Shown in pieces: positions 8,194 to 15,350 of a stretch of DNA of 24,380 nt. Position numbers and translations under genes: made by a program. A model generated the notes under the pieces. It was not told the origin of the DNA and made no database searches. It saw only the letters and a program-made list of their open reading frames with translations. Origin of the DNA: Burkholderia sp. (GTDB lineage Bacteria > Pseudomonadota > Gammaproteobacteria > Burkholderiales > Burkholderiaceae); assembly GCA_028292565.1 (NCBI GenBank), contig JAQGMD010000390.1, forward strand, positions 1 to 24,380, in the 5' to 3' direction. Position 1 is the first letter of the stretch. Each line of letters starts with the position of its first letter.

Positions 8194-8651
8194 CCGCCGC
8201 CTTTCTTGCTCACCCAGCACGAAATTGCCGGAGGAGCAGTACCCCATCCCGCAGGTACCTGGGTCGTGAGCCGCGCGCCCGCATGGTCGATGCTATACAC
8301 AAAGCCGTTCATCGACCCGCTACCTGTCGCGGTGATCGTAAATGACTGGTTGGATGCGCCCGTGCCCCAATTGCACGCATAAGTGAAATTTGAGGTGGCG
8401 GCGGGCGCCGCGACGCCGCAGACGGCTGCAGTTGAGCCGTAGTTCCGGTTGTCCTGGTAATACTGCTCCATCTGCACGCGCATGTTGGACAAAGCAGTCG
8501 TCGCCTCGGGAATCTTCCCGCGAGTGAGATAGTCGCGATACGAGGGCACGGCGATCGACGCCAGGATCCCGACGACGGCGACGGCGATCATCAGCTCGAT
8601 CAGCGTAAAGCCGGCTTGTCTTTCGTTGCTGTTTGCAAGTGGTTTAGTCAT
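8187..8651 (-). CDS. pilE: Type IV pilin PilE-like (first gene of the pilus cluster)
   Basis: The 154-residue protein has a textbook class III signal: ERQAG then [20 protein letters not shown], cut after Gly14, with Glu at mature position 5. It is followed by [20 protein letters not shown], typical of PilE-type pilins. Four Cys (78, 93, 145, 154) could form two disulfides; a major pilin usually has a single C-terminal loop, so this is probably the minor pilin PilE. The last residues are KKGGGC. The ATG at 8651 follows AAAAAGGAACAAATC, a good ribosome-binding site. In Pseudomonas pilE closes the fimU-pilV-pilW-pilX-pilY1-pilE series; here it comes first. Confidence 0.9.
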   Translation of the reverse strand: MTKPLANSNERQAGFTLIELMIAVAVVGILASIAVPSYRDYLTRGKIPEATTALSNMRVQMEQYYQDNRNYGSTAAVCGVAAPAATSNFTYACNWGTGASNQSFTITATGSGSMNGFVYSIDHAGARLTTQVPAGWGTAPPAISCWVSKKGGGC

Positions 8652-8670
8652 GATTTGTTCCTTTTTAAGA

Positions 8671-8701
8671 ATATTACTCTATGGAAACTGGATGCTGTAA
8701 A
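8671..8701 (-). promoter_or_regulatory. Weak candidate promoter for pilE
   Basis: On the minus strand TTTACA (8696-8701) resembles a -35 box (5 of 6) and TAATAT (8671-8676) a -10 box (4 of 6). The spacer is 19 bases, longer than the ideal 17. It lies 20 bases upstream of the pilE ATG, leaving a short leader. It is suggestive only. Confidence 0.25.
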
Positions 8702-9059
8702 GGAACATTTGGGGAAAAGGACCAGCGGCACGACAAATGGAGGAAACCGGAGGATCAGCGGCGTTGTCGGGAAAACAACTTGTGGAAGGGTTGGTACAGA
8801 ACAGAAATGACATCCCCAACCCGATGCGATCCGCTTGTTAAATGATCAAAGTCATCCCGAGGGCGGGAGGCCCCCCGGAATCGAGGCACGGATAGGCAAT
8901 ATGTACGACCTATGCGGGCGGTATCGGGAATCTTCGGTAACTGTCCGACGACTGGCGGGGCACCACAATGATCAGGGCGGGATGAGTTAAAGCTTACGCG
9001 CCGCTTGCAGGCATGCCCGGCATCCTCTCGACATCACGCCAGTAGATTTATTTGTAAAC

Positions 9060-9099
9060 GGCGTTATGCCTCGCATTGCATGCCGGGCTAACGCCCGGC
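9060..9099 (-). terminator. GC-rich hairpin downstream of the catabolic operon, with a competing stem
   Basis: GCCGGGC (9082-9088) and GCCCGGC (9093-9099) form a 7-bp GC stem with a 4-base loop, 39 bases past the stop of the last catabolic gene. No U-tract follows on the minus strand, so an intrinsic terminator is only possible, not clear. GGCGTTA (9060-9066) is also complementary to TAACGCC (9089-9095); the two stems share bases and exclude each other. Confidence 0.4.
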
Positions 9100-9137
9100 G
9101 CGTCTCCCTTCTCCGGTGATGGATTGATTGCGCACTA

Positions 9138-9950
9138 TCACTCGCCTGTAAATGCAGCTGGACGCTTTTCGATAAAATGCTGCACGCCTTCCCTGAAGTC
9201 TGCGCTTTGTATGCTCAGGAACATTTCCTGGTTAGCGTCGGCGACCGCTTCACCCAGCGTCTGATAGGGCGTTTCCCAAAGCTGGCGCTTCATCACACGT
9301 ATTGACCGCGGCGAGACGTTTTCTGCCAGGTCGCGTGCATAAGCCCGCGCCTCCTCGATCAGCGCATCCGGTTTCACCAGACGATTGACCAGGCCCATTT
9401 GCAGCGCTTCCGCTGCCGACACTTTGCGCGATGACAGCAGCAGGTCAGCGGCGTGGCCAGGACCGACTACGCGCGGCAGGATCCATGCGATCCCATGTTC
9501 CGCAATCAAACCCCGCTTGGCAAACGCCGTGCTGAAGACGGCGGTTTCACTGGCGAACCGAATATCGCTGTACAGCGCCATGATCAACCCTAATCCCGCA
9601 CTGGCGCCGTTAATAGCCGCAATGACGGGTTTTTGCACCGAAGGGAAATACGAATACCGCGTCTGGTAGTCGGCGCGCCGGTTCATGTCATAGGGGCGCA
9701 TCCACTTCTGGGCGCGGATATCGTCGGGCGGCAGGATTTCCAGCTCATCCATATCCATTCCCGCGCAAAACGCACGCCCGGCTCCGGTCAAGATGATGGC
9801 GCGCACCTCGCGATCCTGGCCTGCCTGTTCCATCGCCTCACAGATTTCTCTTTCCATCACTTTGGTCAGTGCGTTCATCCGCTCCGGGCGGTTGAACGTG
9901 ATGGTGGCGATGCGGTCTCGTACTTCGTAGTCCAGTTGTTCGAAAGTCAT
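9138..9950 (-). CDS. Crotonase (enoyl-CoA hydratase/isomerase family), atypical active site
   Basis: This 270-residue protein has the crotonase fold signatures NRPERMNAL (about 20-28), RAFCAGMD (first oxyanion-hole loop, about 59-66), AAINGASAGLGL (second loop, 111-122) and LPRVVG (158-163). Aligned by eye with rat enoyl-CoA hydratase, the two catalytic glutamates are replaced: the Glu144 position is Ile123 and the Glu164 position is Phe143. An acidic residue, Glu151 (in LIAEHG), falls where 4-chlorobenzoyl-CoA dehalogenase has its nucleophile Asp145. A simple hydratase role is therefore doubtful; isomerase, hydrolase or other CoA-ester chemistry is more likely. It is the last gene of the operon, 18 bases after the aldehyde dehydrogenase, with AGGA six bases before its ATG. 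Family sure, reaction unknown. Confidence 0.9.
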   Translation of the reverse strand: MTFEQLDYEVRDRIATITFNRPERMNALTKVMEREICEAMEQAGQDREVRAIILTGAGRAFCAGMDMDELEILPPDDIRAQKWMRPYDMNRRADYQTRYSYFPSVQKPVIAAINGASAGLGLIMALYSDIRFASETAVFSTAFAKRGLIAEHGIAWILPRVVGPGHAADLLLSSRKVSAAEALQMGLVNRLVKPDALIEEARAYARDLAENVSPRSIRVMKRQLWETPYQTLGEAVADANQEMFLSIQSADFREGVQHFIEKRPAAFTGE

Positions 9951-9968
9951 GTTCGTTCCTATGATCGT

Positions 9969-11390
9969 TTATGCGGGAAGCTGAATAGCGCGGGGCTCAA
10001 GGAATTCTTCCAGCCCGAATCTGCCGTTTTCGCGGCCAACGCCGGACTGTTTGAAGCCGCCAAACGGGGCTGCGGGATTGAATGGAGCCCCGTTGACGTC
10101 GACTTGGCCGGCGCGCAGGCGCTTCGCCATTGCCAATGCACGTTCACGGTCACCCGACCAGACTGCGGCGGCAAGCCCATACGGCGTGCCATTCGCTATC
10201 CGTACTGCGTCGCTTTCGCTGTCGTACGCAATCACGCAAAGGACCGGGCCGAACACTTCTTCCTGCGCGATCTCTGCGTCGGGATGCACCTTGCCGATCA
10301 CTGTCGGCGCGACGAAGTAGCCCTGGAACGGCAGCGCTGCGTCATTCTGGCCTGCAATCAATTCCGCGCCGTCCGTAAGCGCCTGATCGATATAGGCATT
10401 CACACGTTGCTTCTGCGCTGCCGAGACGAGCGGGCCCAGGCGCGTAGTTGGCTCCAGCGGGTCGCCCATGGCAAAGGCGGCCACGCCTTGCCGCAGCAAC
10501 TCGACGCATTCGTCATATTTCGTTGCGGGGACGATCACGCGGGTGATGGCGGTACAGGTCTGACCGCTGTTCAGATAGCAAGCACCGAGCGCATGGCGCA
10601 TCGCCAGTGCCAGGTCGGCATCAGGCAGCACCACCGATGCGGATTTTCCGCCAAGCTCGAGTGCAACACGCTTGATGCCATTGCCTGCCAGGCTGGCGAC
10701 GCGTTTTCCAGCGGCAGTCGAGCCGGTGAACGACACCATATCGACGTCGCGGTGAACGACCAATGCCTCGCCAACCACCGGCCCTTCTCCGACCACCAAA
10801 TTAAATACACCGGCCGGGAAACTCGCCACATGAATTGCGCGCGCCAGTGCGTATGCCGCCGCGGGCGCCATCTCCGACGGCTTCAATACGACGGTACACC
10901 CGGCGGCGAGCGCCGGTGCGACTTTGGCGGTGATCTGATGCAGCGGATAGTTCCACGGCGTGATGCACGCAACCACGCCGACCGGCTCTTGGCTCACGAC
11001 GGAATGTTTCACGGCCGAATCGAATGGGAATTCCTCGGCCATATCAGCATAGACGGACCATGCGCCGATTGGCGCCTGCACCTGAATCCGTTTAGAAAGC
11101 TTAAGCGGCATGCCGACTTCGCGCGTGATTGCTTCGGCCAGCGTATCTGTCTCTTCCGCCAACGCGACACCGACTTTTCGCAACATCGCAGCTCGCTCGG
11201 CGACCGGTGTACGCGACCAGCCATCGAACGCATTCCTTGCGGCGGTGACGGCGCGGTCTGCCTCGGCAACCCCGGCCAGCGCAACTTCGGCCAGTGGCTG
11301 CTCGCTGAAGGAATCATGAATGATGACCACCGATCTCGGATCGAAGTGCTGCCATTCGCCGCGAATATACGCTTGGTTGTAGTGATGCAT
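9969..11390 (-). CDS. NAD(P)-dependent aldehyde dehydrogenase
   Basis: The 473-residue product is an ALDH-superfamily enzyme of normal length, oxidising an aldehyde to a carboxylic acid in the cytoplasm. Visible landmarks are TPWNYP with Asn147 (oxyanion), KPSEMAP (170-176), the cofactor loop FTGSTAAGK (221-229), the general base Glu245 in LELGGKS, the nucleophile Cys279 in NSGQTC, EEVFGPVL, and PFGGFKQSGVGRENG near the end. I choose the ATG at 11390 (MHHYNQAYIRGEW), which has GAGAG eight bases upstream and begins 19 bases after the neighbouring crotonase. A longer frame from 11435 would overlap that gene and adds a non-homologous tail. Sitting between two crotonases, it could oxidise an aldehyde released by a CoA-ester lyase, for example a vanillin-like product; this is inference. 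Confidence 0.93.
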   Translation of the reverse strand: MHHYNQAYIRGEWQHFDPRSVVIIHDSFSEQPLAEVALAGVAEADRAVTAARNAFDGWSRTPVAERAAMLRKVGVALAEETDTLAEAITREVGMPLKLSKRIQVQAPIGAWSVYADMAEEFPFDSAVKHSVVSQEPVGVVACITPWNYPLHQITAKVAPALAAGCTVVLKPSEMAPAAAYALARAIHVASFPAGVFNLVVGEGPVVGEALVVHRDVDMVSFTGSTAAGKRVASLAGNGIKRVALELGGKSASVVLPDADLALAMRHALGACYLNSGQTCTAITRVIVPATKYDECVELLRQGVAAFAMGDPLEPTTRLGPLVSAAQKQRVNAYIDQALTDGAELIAGQNDAALPFQGYFVAPTVIGKVHPDAEIAQEEVFGPVLCVIAYDSESDAVRIANGTPYGLAAAVWSGDRERALAMAKRLRAGQVDVNGAPFNPAAPFGGFKQSGVGRENGRFGLEEFLEPRAIQLPA

Positions 11391-11409
11391 GTGCCGTTCT
11401 CTCAGGTGG

Positions 11410-12171
11410 TCAGGTGTTTGTTCGTGCGGCGACAAATCGGCTCATTGCTGCCTGCGGTTCGCCCTGTGCGTAGCACTCGAGCTGGGCCCGGATTCCGGCA
11501 ACGCACGCTTCATCGAACTGCGCCTGCGTCAACGCGCGGAATCGCTGCTTGGAGAGACGGATCGCGGTGGCCGGCAGTGCCGCCAGCGCCTGCGCCCGGG
11601 TGAGCGCCATCGTAAGAATTTCTGCGGGGCTGCCCAGCTCGGTAACCAGACCCATTTCGTAAGCCCGCTGGCCGGTGGTCAGATCTCCCGACAGCGAAAG
11701 CTGGATGTTGTGGGTCAGTCCCACATGCAGCGTCATCAAATAGGAACCGACAATACTGGCCAGCCCCGCTTTGACTTCTGGCTGGCCGATGCGCGTTTGC
11801 GGCGCAATCACGCGCCAGTCCGCACATAGTGCGATCTGGAACCCGGCACCCGCAGCCACGCCATTGATTGCCGCGATGCACGGCTTGTCCAGATCCCGCA
11901 CGGACTGGTACATTGCCCGCTGCGAACTAAGCCAGGGGACCAGCTTCTTCCAATCGACGGCACTCGCCTCCTCGAGGTCCTGCCCGGCGCAGAATGCGCG
12001 GTCTCCTGCGCCCGTAATAACAATGGCGCGCACGCGTTCATCCTGATTCGCCTCTGCTAACGCTGTCACCAATTGCTCGCGCATTGCCTGATTCACTGCA
12101 TTCATCCGTTCGGGCCGGTTGAGTGTGACGAGAGCGACGCATTCCCGCATTTCAATTGTTACTTCACTCAT
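11410..12171 (-). CDS. Crotonase, possible hydroxycinnamoyl-CoA hydratase/lyase-like enzyme
   Basis: The 253-residue protein carries NRPERMNAV (18-26), AFCAGQDLEE (59-68), AAINGVAAGAGFQIALCAD (100-118) and GQPEVKAGL (129-137). Against rat enoyl-CoA hydratase, the second catalytic Glu is kept (Glu132 in QPE) but the first is Gln112. Loss of the first and retention of the second is also the pattern in Pseudomonas hydroxycinnamoyl-CoA hydratase-lyase (Ser123 and Glu143), which cleaves feruloyl-CoA to vanillin and acetyl-CoA. The match is only at these positions; the loop after QPE (GLASIVGSY) differs. Its neighbours, an acyl-CoA synthetase 6 bases upstream and an aldehyde dehydrogenase downstream, fit a lyase role. 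AGGTG lies 7 bases before the ATG. Family assignment is firm, substrate is not. Confidence 0.9.
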   Translation of the reverse strand: MSEVTIEMRECVALVTLNRPERMNAVNQAMREQLVTALAEANQDERVRAIVITGAGDRAFCAGQDLEEASAVDWKKLVPWLSSQRAMYQSVRDLDKPCIAAINGVAAGAGFQIALCADWRVIAPQTRIGQPEVKAGLASIVGSYLMTLHVGLTHNIQLSLSGDLTTGQRAYEMGLVTELGSPAEILTMALTRAQALAALPATAIRLSKQRFRALTQAQFDEACVAGIRAQLECYAQGEPQAAMSRFVAARTNT

Positions 12172-12177
12172 TCCTGT

Positions 12178-14247
12178 TCACCTTAAAAGTAGCTCTACAA
12201 TTGCATCCACGGCGACCACGCCTCCGTCGTCGGGCATCACCATCACGGGATTGATATCCACAGACTGTAACTTGTGGCGATACCGGTATGCGAAATCGCC
12301 GAGCTTCACGGCTGCCTTCGCCAGTGCGCGGATATCCATGGCAGGCTTATCACGGTATCCGCCAAACAATGGAGCGATGCGCAGCCGCTGGAGCGCATCC
12401 ATGACTTCGTCCTCGGAAAACGGAGCCAGCAGCGACACCACATCGCGTCGCACTTCAACCAGCGTGCCGCCTTCGCCGATCATCACAACCGGCCCAAAGG
12501 TCGGGTCGACTGCCACGCCAAGCATGAACTCGTGCACGCCGCGCACCATCGGCGCAACCAGCACCTTCCTGTCCCTGGAACCCATCGTATGCAAAGCGGA
12601 CAGGCATTTCTCGGCTGCAGAGCGTACTTCACCCGCGGTTTTCAAGTTCAAATACACCAGCCCATGTTCGCTCTTGTGAGGCACATCTGCGGCGCATCCC
12701 TTGACCACCACCGGGCGGTCGAAGCGCATCCACGCCGCGACTGCCTCTTCCGCATCCGCGCAGACGACATGTTCGATGACGGGTATTCCGGCCTGCCGCA
12801 GCAATCTCAGGCTGTCGCTTTCCCCCTGAAGGCCGTGCAGGTCGGTCAGTGAAACAACCGGGGCGTCCGATGCGGGACGCGCAGAGGTGATCGGCCGTCG
12901 ATGACTGGCGTACTGATGAAGCGCTCGGATTGCATCGCTTTCGTTGCGGAATACCGGTATTCCGCGCGCATGGAACTCCCGCCTGACTGTTTCTTGCGGG
13001 GCACTAAGCACAACCGGTTTCCTGCTCGAGCGCGCAAACCTGGCCGTCGTTTCGGCAAGGGCGGGTACATCGTAGCCCGGGCCCGCCACCGGAATACCGA
13101 CGAGGAGCATGTCCGCCTGATCGTCCGCCGCGAGGATATCCAGTACGCGCGGAAACATCCCATCATTGCCCATCAGGGCCGCGGTCAGGTCGAGCGGGTT
13201 GTTGGGCGTCGCAAAGCCCGGAAGTGCTTGCTGGAGCTTGTCACGCGTCGAGCTGGACAGGTCCGACAATGGCAACCCGACTTTCTCGGCTGCGTCGGCG
13301 CACATGACGCCTACTGCGCCGCTATGGCTGAGCACCACCGTGCGACCCGCTCCGCTGAGCGAATCTGTCAGGTAAAGCGGTGCCGCATTCACCAGTTCAT
13401 GCAGGTCTTGGGCACGCCATATGCCATGACGGGTGAGAAACGCGTCTAGTGCGCCGTCGTCGCCCACCATGGCGCCCGTATGCGAAGCGGCCGCGGCTGC
13501 GCCTTTCCGACTCGAACCACCTTTTAACAGGATGATGCTCGCGCCGCGCGCACGGGCCAAGCTCGCCGCTTCGGCAAGCAGGTGCGGTTGGTTGATAGAC
13601 TCGACGTAGACCAGGATGAGCTTGATGCCGGGATCCTGAGCAATGGCTTTGGTAAGCTCGGACACGTCCAAATCGGAGTCATTGCCGGTCGCGCACAAAT
13701 AGCGCACCCCGAGCCCCATTTCCCGCAGCAGCGCATACGGCATCACGCTCGCAGCGCCGCTTTGGCTGACGATGGCAATCGGGCCATCTTGCGGCGCGAC
13801 TTCCATAAACATGGTGCTGAAATTGAGCACGGCGCCATTCTCAAAATTGGCGATGCCCTGGGCGTTCGGACCGACGATGCGCATACCACGGGCGTTGGCA
13901 TACGCGACCATACGCTCCTGCACTATGCGGCCTTCGTTTCCGGTTTCCGCAAAACCCGATGCCATGACAACGGCGGTCGAAATACCCATGTCCGCGCATT
14001 GCTGCACCGCCTGTATCGCGCCCTCCCCTGCAATGGCAATGATGGCCGCGTCAGGCGCCCGGACCAGTGCGTCGAGTGACGGGAAGGCGCGTCGCCCCTG
14101 AATTTCCGAGCGCGCGGGATTGATCGGCAATATCTCGCCAGTAAACCCGAACTTCGTCATGTAGTGAATCGGCCGGCCCCCGACCTTGTTCGGGTTATCC
14201 GAGGCGCCGATGACGGCGACCGACCTGGGCTGCAGTAGGGATTTCAT
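12178..14247 (-). CDS. NDP (ADP)-forming acyl-CoA synthetase, fused alpha-beta type
   Basis: The 689-residue protein belongs to the ADP-forming acetyl-CoA synthetase family (succinyl-CoA-synthetase-like), which joins an acid to CoA with ATP giving ADP and phosphate. In order: a CoA-binding Rossmann domain (about 1-130, PRSVAVIGASDNPNKVGG and IVGPNAQG), a flavodoxin-like ligase domain (about 150-290, VSQSGAASVMP, KGGSSRKGAAAAASHTGAM with His256 as the expected phosphohistidine), a third ligase segment, and a C-terminal ATP-grasp domain (about 470-689, DRPVVVKGCAADVPHKSE and VDINPV). Sphingobium feruloyl-CoA synthetase FerA is in this family, so an aromatic acid substrate is plausible, but the family is broad. 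The gene starts 12 bases after the binding-protein stop with no strong Shine-Dalgarno, suggesting coupling, and ends 6 bases before the next ATG. Confidence 0.92.
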   Translation of the reverse strand: MKSLLQPRSVAVIGASDNPNKVGGRPIHYMTKFGFTGEILPINPARSEIQGRRAFPSLDALVRAPDAAIIAIAGEGAIQAVQQCADMGISTAVVMASGFAETGNEGRIVQERMVAYANARGMRIVGPNAQGIANFENGAVLNFSTMFMEVAPQDGPIAIVSQSGAASVMPYALLREMGLGVRYLCATGNDSDLDVSELTKAIAQDPGIKLILVYVESINQPHLLAEAASLARARGASIILLKGGSSRKGAAAAASHTGAMVGDDGALDAFLTRHGIWRAQDLHELVNAAPLYLTDSLSGAGRTVVLSHSGAVGVMCADAAEKVGLPLSDLSSSTRDKLQQALPGFATPNNPLDLTAALMGNDGMFPRVLDILAADDQADMLLVGIPVAGPGYDVPALAETTARFARSSRKPVVLSAPQETVRREFHARGIPVFRNESDAIRALHQYASHRRPITSARPASDAPVVSLTDLHGLQGESDSLRLLRQAGIPVIEHVVCADAEEAVAAWMRFDRPVVVKGCAADVPHKSEHGLVYLNLKTAGEVRSAAEKCLSALHTMGSRDRKVLVAPMVRGVHEFMLGVAVDPTFGPVVMIGEGGTLVEVRRDVVSLLAPFSEDEVMDALQRLRIAPLFGGYRDKPAMDIRALAKAAVKLGDFAYRYRHKLQSVDINPVMVMPDDGGVVAVDAIVELLLR

Positions 14248-14259
14248 ATGGGTTGGTAC

Positions 14260-15243
14260 TTAGTCAATCGTGGCGCCGGAAGCTTTGACGACCTTGCTCC
14301 ATTTGGTCGTATCCTGCTGGATCAAGTTGGCGAACGCCTGGGGCGTTCCCGGTAACGGCTCGGCTCCAAGTGACGCGAGCTTGGCCTTGATTTCGGGCGA
14401 CGCCAGAATTTTGTCGAGCGTCGCATGTATTTTTGTGATGATGTCGGGCGGCGTACCCTTTGGCGCAACCAGCCCGAACCAGATCGTCACCTCGAAATCG
14501 GACAGACCGGTTTCGGCAATGGTCGGCACGTTGGGCAGTGCTTCTGACCTCTTTCTCCCCGTCACACCCAACGGCTTGACCTTGCCGGTCGAGACTTGCT
14601 GAACCTGGCTCGATACCGTGTCAAACATCATGGAGATTTGCCCGCCCAATAAGTCCGTGAACGCGGGTGCAGAACCCTTGTAGGGAACATGGGTGATGTC
14701 GATCCCCGCCATTGACTTGAACAGTTCGCCGGAAATATGGTTCGAGCTACCATTGCCTGCAGAGCCGAAAGTGAGCGTGCCCGGCTTCTGCTTCGCCAGA
14801 CTGATGAGATCCTTTACGGAATTGACTGGCGATGCAGCGGGCACGACCAGCACGTTCGTGGTGGCCGCAACCGAACCGATAGGATCAAACGCCTTGAGCG
14901 GGTCGACCCTGAAATTGCGATACAAGCTCGGATTAATCGCCATGGTGCCGGTGGTGGCAAAAAACAGCGTATAGCCATCGGCGGCAGAATGGGCGGACGC
15001 TTCGGTAGCGATCGTTCCGCCTGCTCCACCGCGGTTGTCAATGACGACTGGCTGGCCCAGTGACTGCCCCAGATGCTGGCCGATCAGCCTTGCCATGCCA
15101 TCGGTCGGTCCACCCGGCGGGAACGGCACGACCAGCTTGACCGGTTTGTCCGGGTAGGCCGCATACGCTGCAGGTGAGGTTGACAATGCGAGAAGTGCCG
15201 TGAGTACGGAAAAGCCAACCGCGAGCCGGATGCGCAGATTCAT
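14260..15243 (-). CDS. Bug/TctC-family periplasmic solute-binding protein
   Basis: The product (327 residues) has a signal peptide (RLAVGFSVLTALLALSTS, cleavage near AAYA at about residue 28). The mature protein begins AYPDKPVKLVVPFPPGGPTDG, the family's characteristic first motif, and later has NRGGAGGTIA, GSAGNGSSNH, VPYKGSAPA and LLGGQISMMFD. Bug proteins bind carboxylates, often aromatic or dicarboxylic acids, in the periplasm for tripartite tricarboxylate transport or for signalling. No TctA or TctB membrane gene lies in the window, so it is an orphan that would need partners elsewhere. The ATG at 15243 has GGAG six bases upstream; an in-frame TTG at 15255 overlaps that ribosome-binding site and is rejected. 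As first gene of the operon, divergent from the LysR gene, it probably binds the pathway substrate. Confidence 0.93.
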   Translation of the reverse strand: MNLRIRLAVGFSVLTALLALSTSPAAYAAYPDKPVKLVVPFPPGGPTDGMARLIGQHLGQSLGQPVVIDNRGGAGGTIATEASAHSAADGYTLFFATTGTMAINPSLYRNFRVDPLKAFDPIGSVAATTNVLVVPAASPVNSVKDLISLAKQKPGTLTFGSAGNGSSNHISGELFKSMAGIDITHVPYKGSAPAFTDLLGGQISMMFDTVSSQVQQVSTGKVKPLGVTGRKRSEALPNVPTIAETGLSDFEVTIWFGLVAPKGTPPDIITKIHATLDKILASPEIKAKLASLGAEPLPGTPQAFANLIQQDTTKWSKVVKASGATID

Positions 15244-15350
15244 AAATGTCTCCAATATTATTAGTATGACTGCGTACGATTGTAGGCACGCGTTGGTGCA
15301 TGCGATAGAGTAAAATCTGATATACCAGATAGAACTTTTATGGATATCTC
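15244..15350. promoter_or_regulatory. Divergent LysR-regulator / catabolic operon control region
   Basis: These 107 bases separate the binding-protein gene (leftward) from the LysR gene (rightward) and must hold both promoters. An inverted repeat ATCTG-N6-CAGAT lies at 15315-15330, where a LysR-type regulator bound upstream of its target would be expected. It is not a classical T-N11-A box. TAAAAT (15311-15316) could be a rightward -10 element that overlaps the repeat, consistent with autorepression, but no good -35 element is spaced correctly. Confidence 0.5.

Larger units (their letters stand above)
8652..9137. other. Intergenic region between the catabolic operon and the pilus operon
   Basis: No convincing gene is seen in these 486 bases. 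Because both flanking operons read leftwards, the region must contain the end of the catabolic transcript and the promoter of the pilus transcript. The right part (9011-9100) is rich in GC-rich inverted repeats. The middle part has a GC-rich tract around 8858-8880. Nearer pilE I see no clear sigma-54 (TGGCAC-N5-TTGCA) site on the minus strand, only a weak sigma-70-like pair listed separately. Confidence 0.6.

Noticed and set aside
8194..8247. N-terminal extension of the FimT-like gene
   Set aside because: It would add 18 residues to a leader that is already of normal length, and it lies within pilE.
8858..8880. GC-rich tract considered as an intrinsic terminator or regulatory hairpin
   Set aside because: The pairing is imperfect and no T-run follows on either strand.
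11391..11435. Upstream start for the aldehyde dehydrogenase
   Set aside because: It overlaps the crotonase stop and adds 15 residues not typical of the family, while the ATG at 11390 has a suitable ribosome-binding site.
9633..11603. 656-codon plus-strand frame opposite the aldehyde dehydrogenase and parts of both crotonases
   Set aside because: Despite its length it covers three clear genes on the other strand and its translation is His/Arg/Cys-rich with no domain signature.
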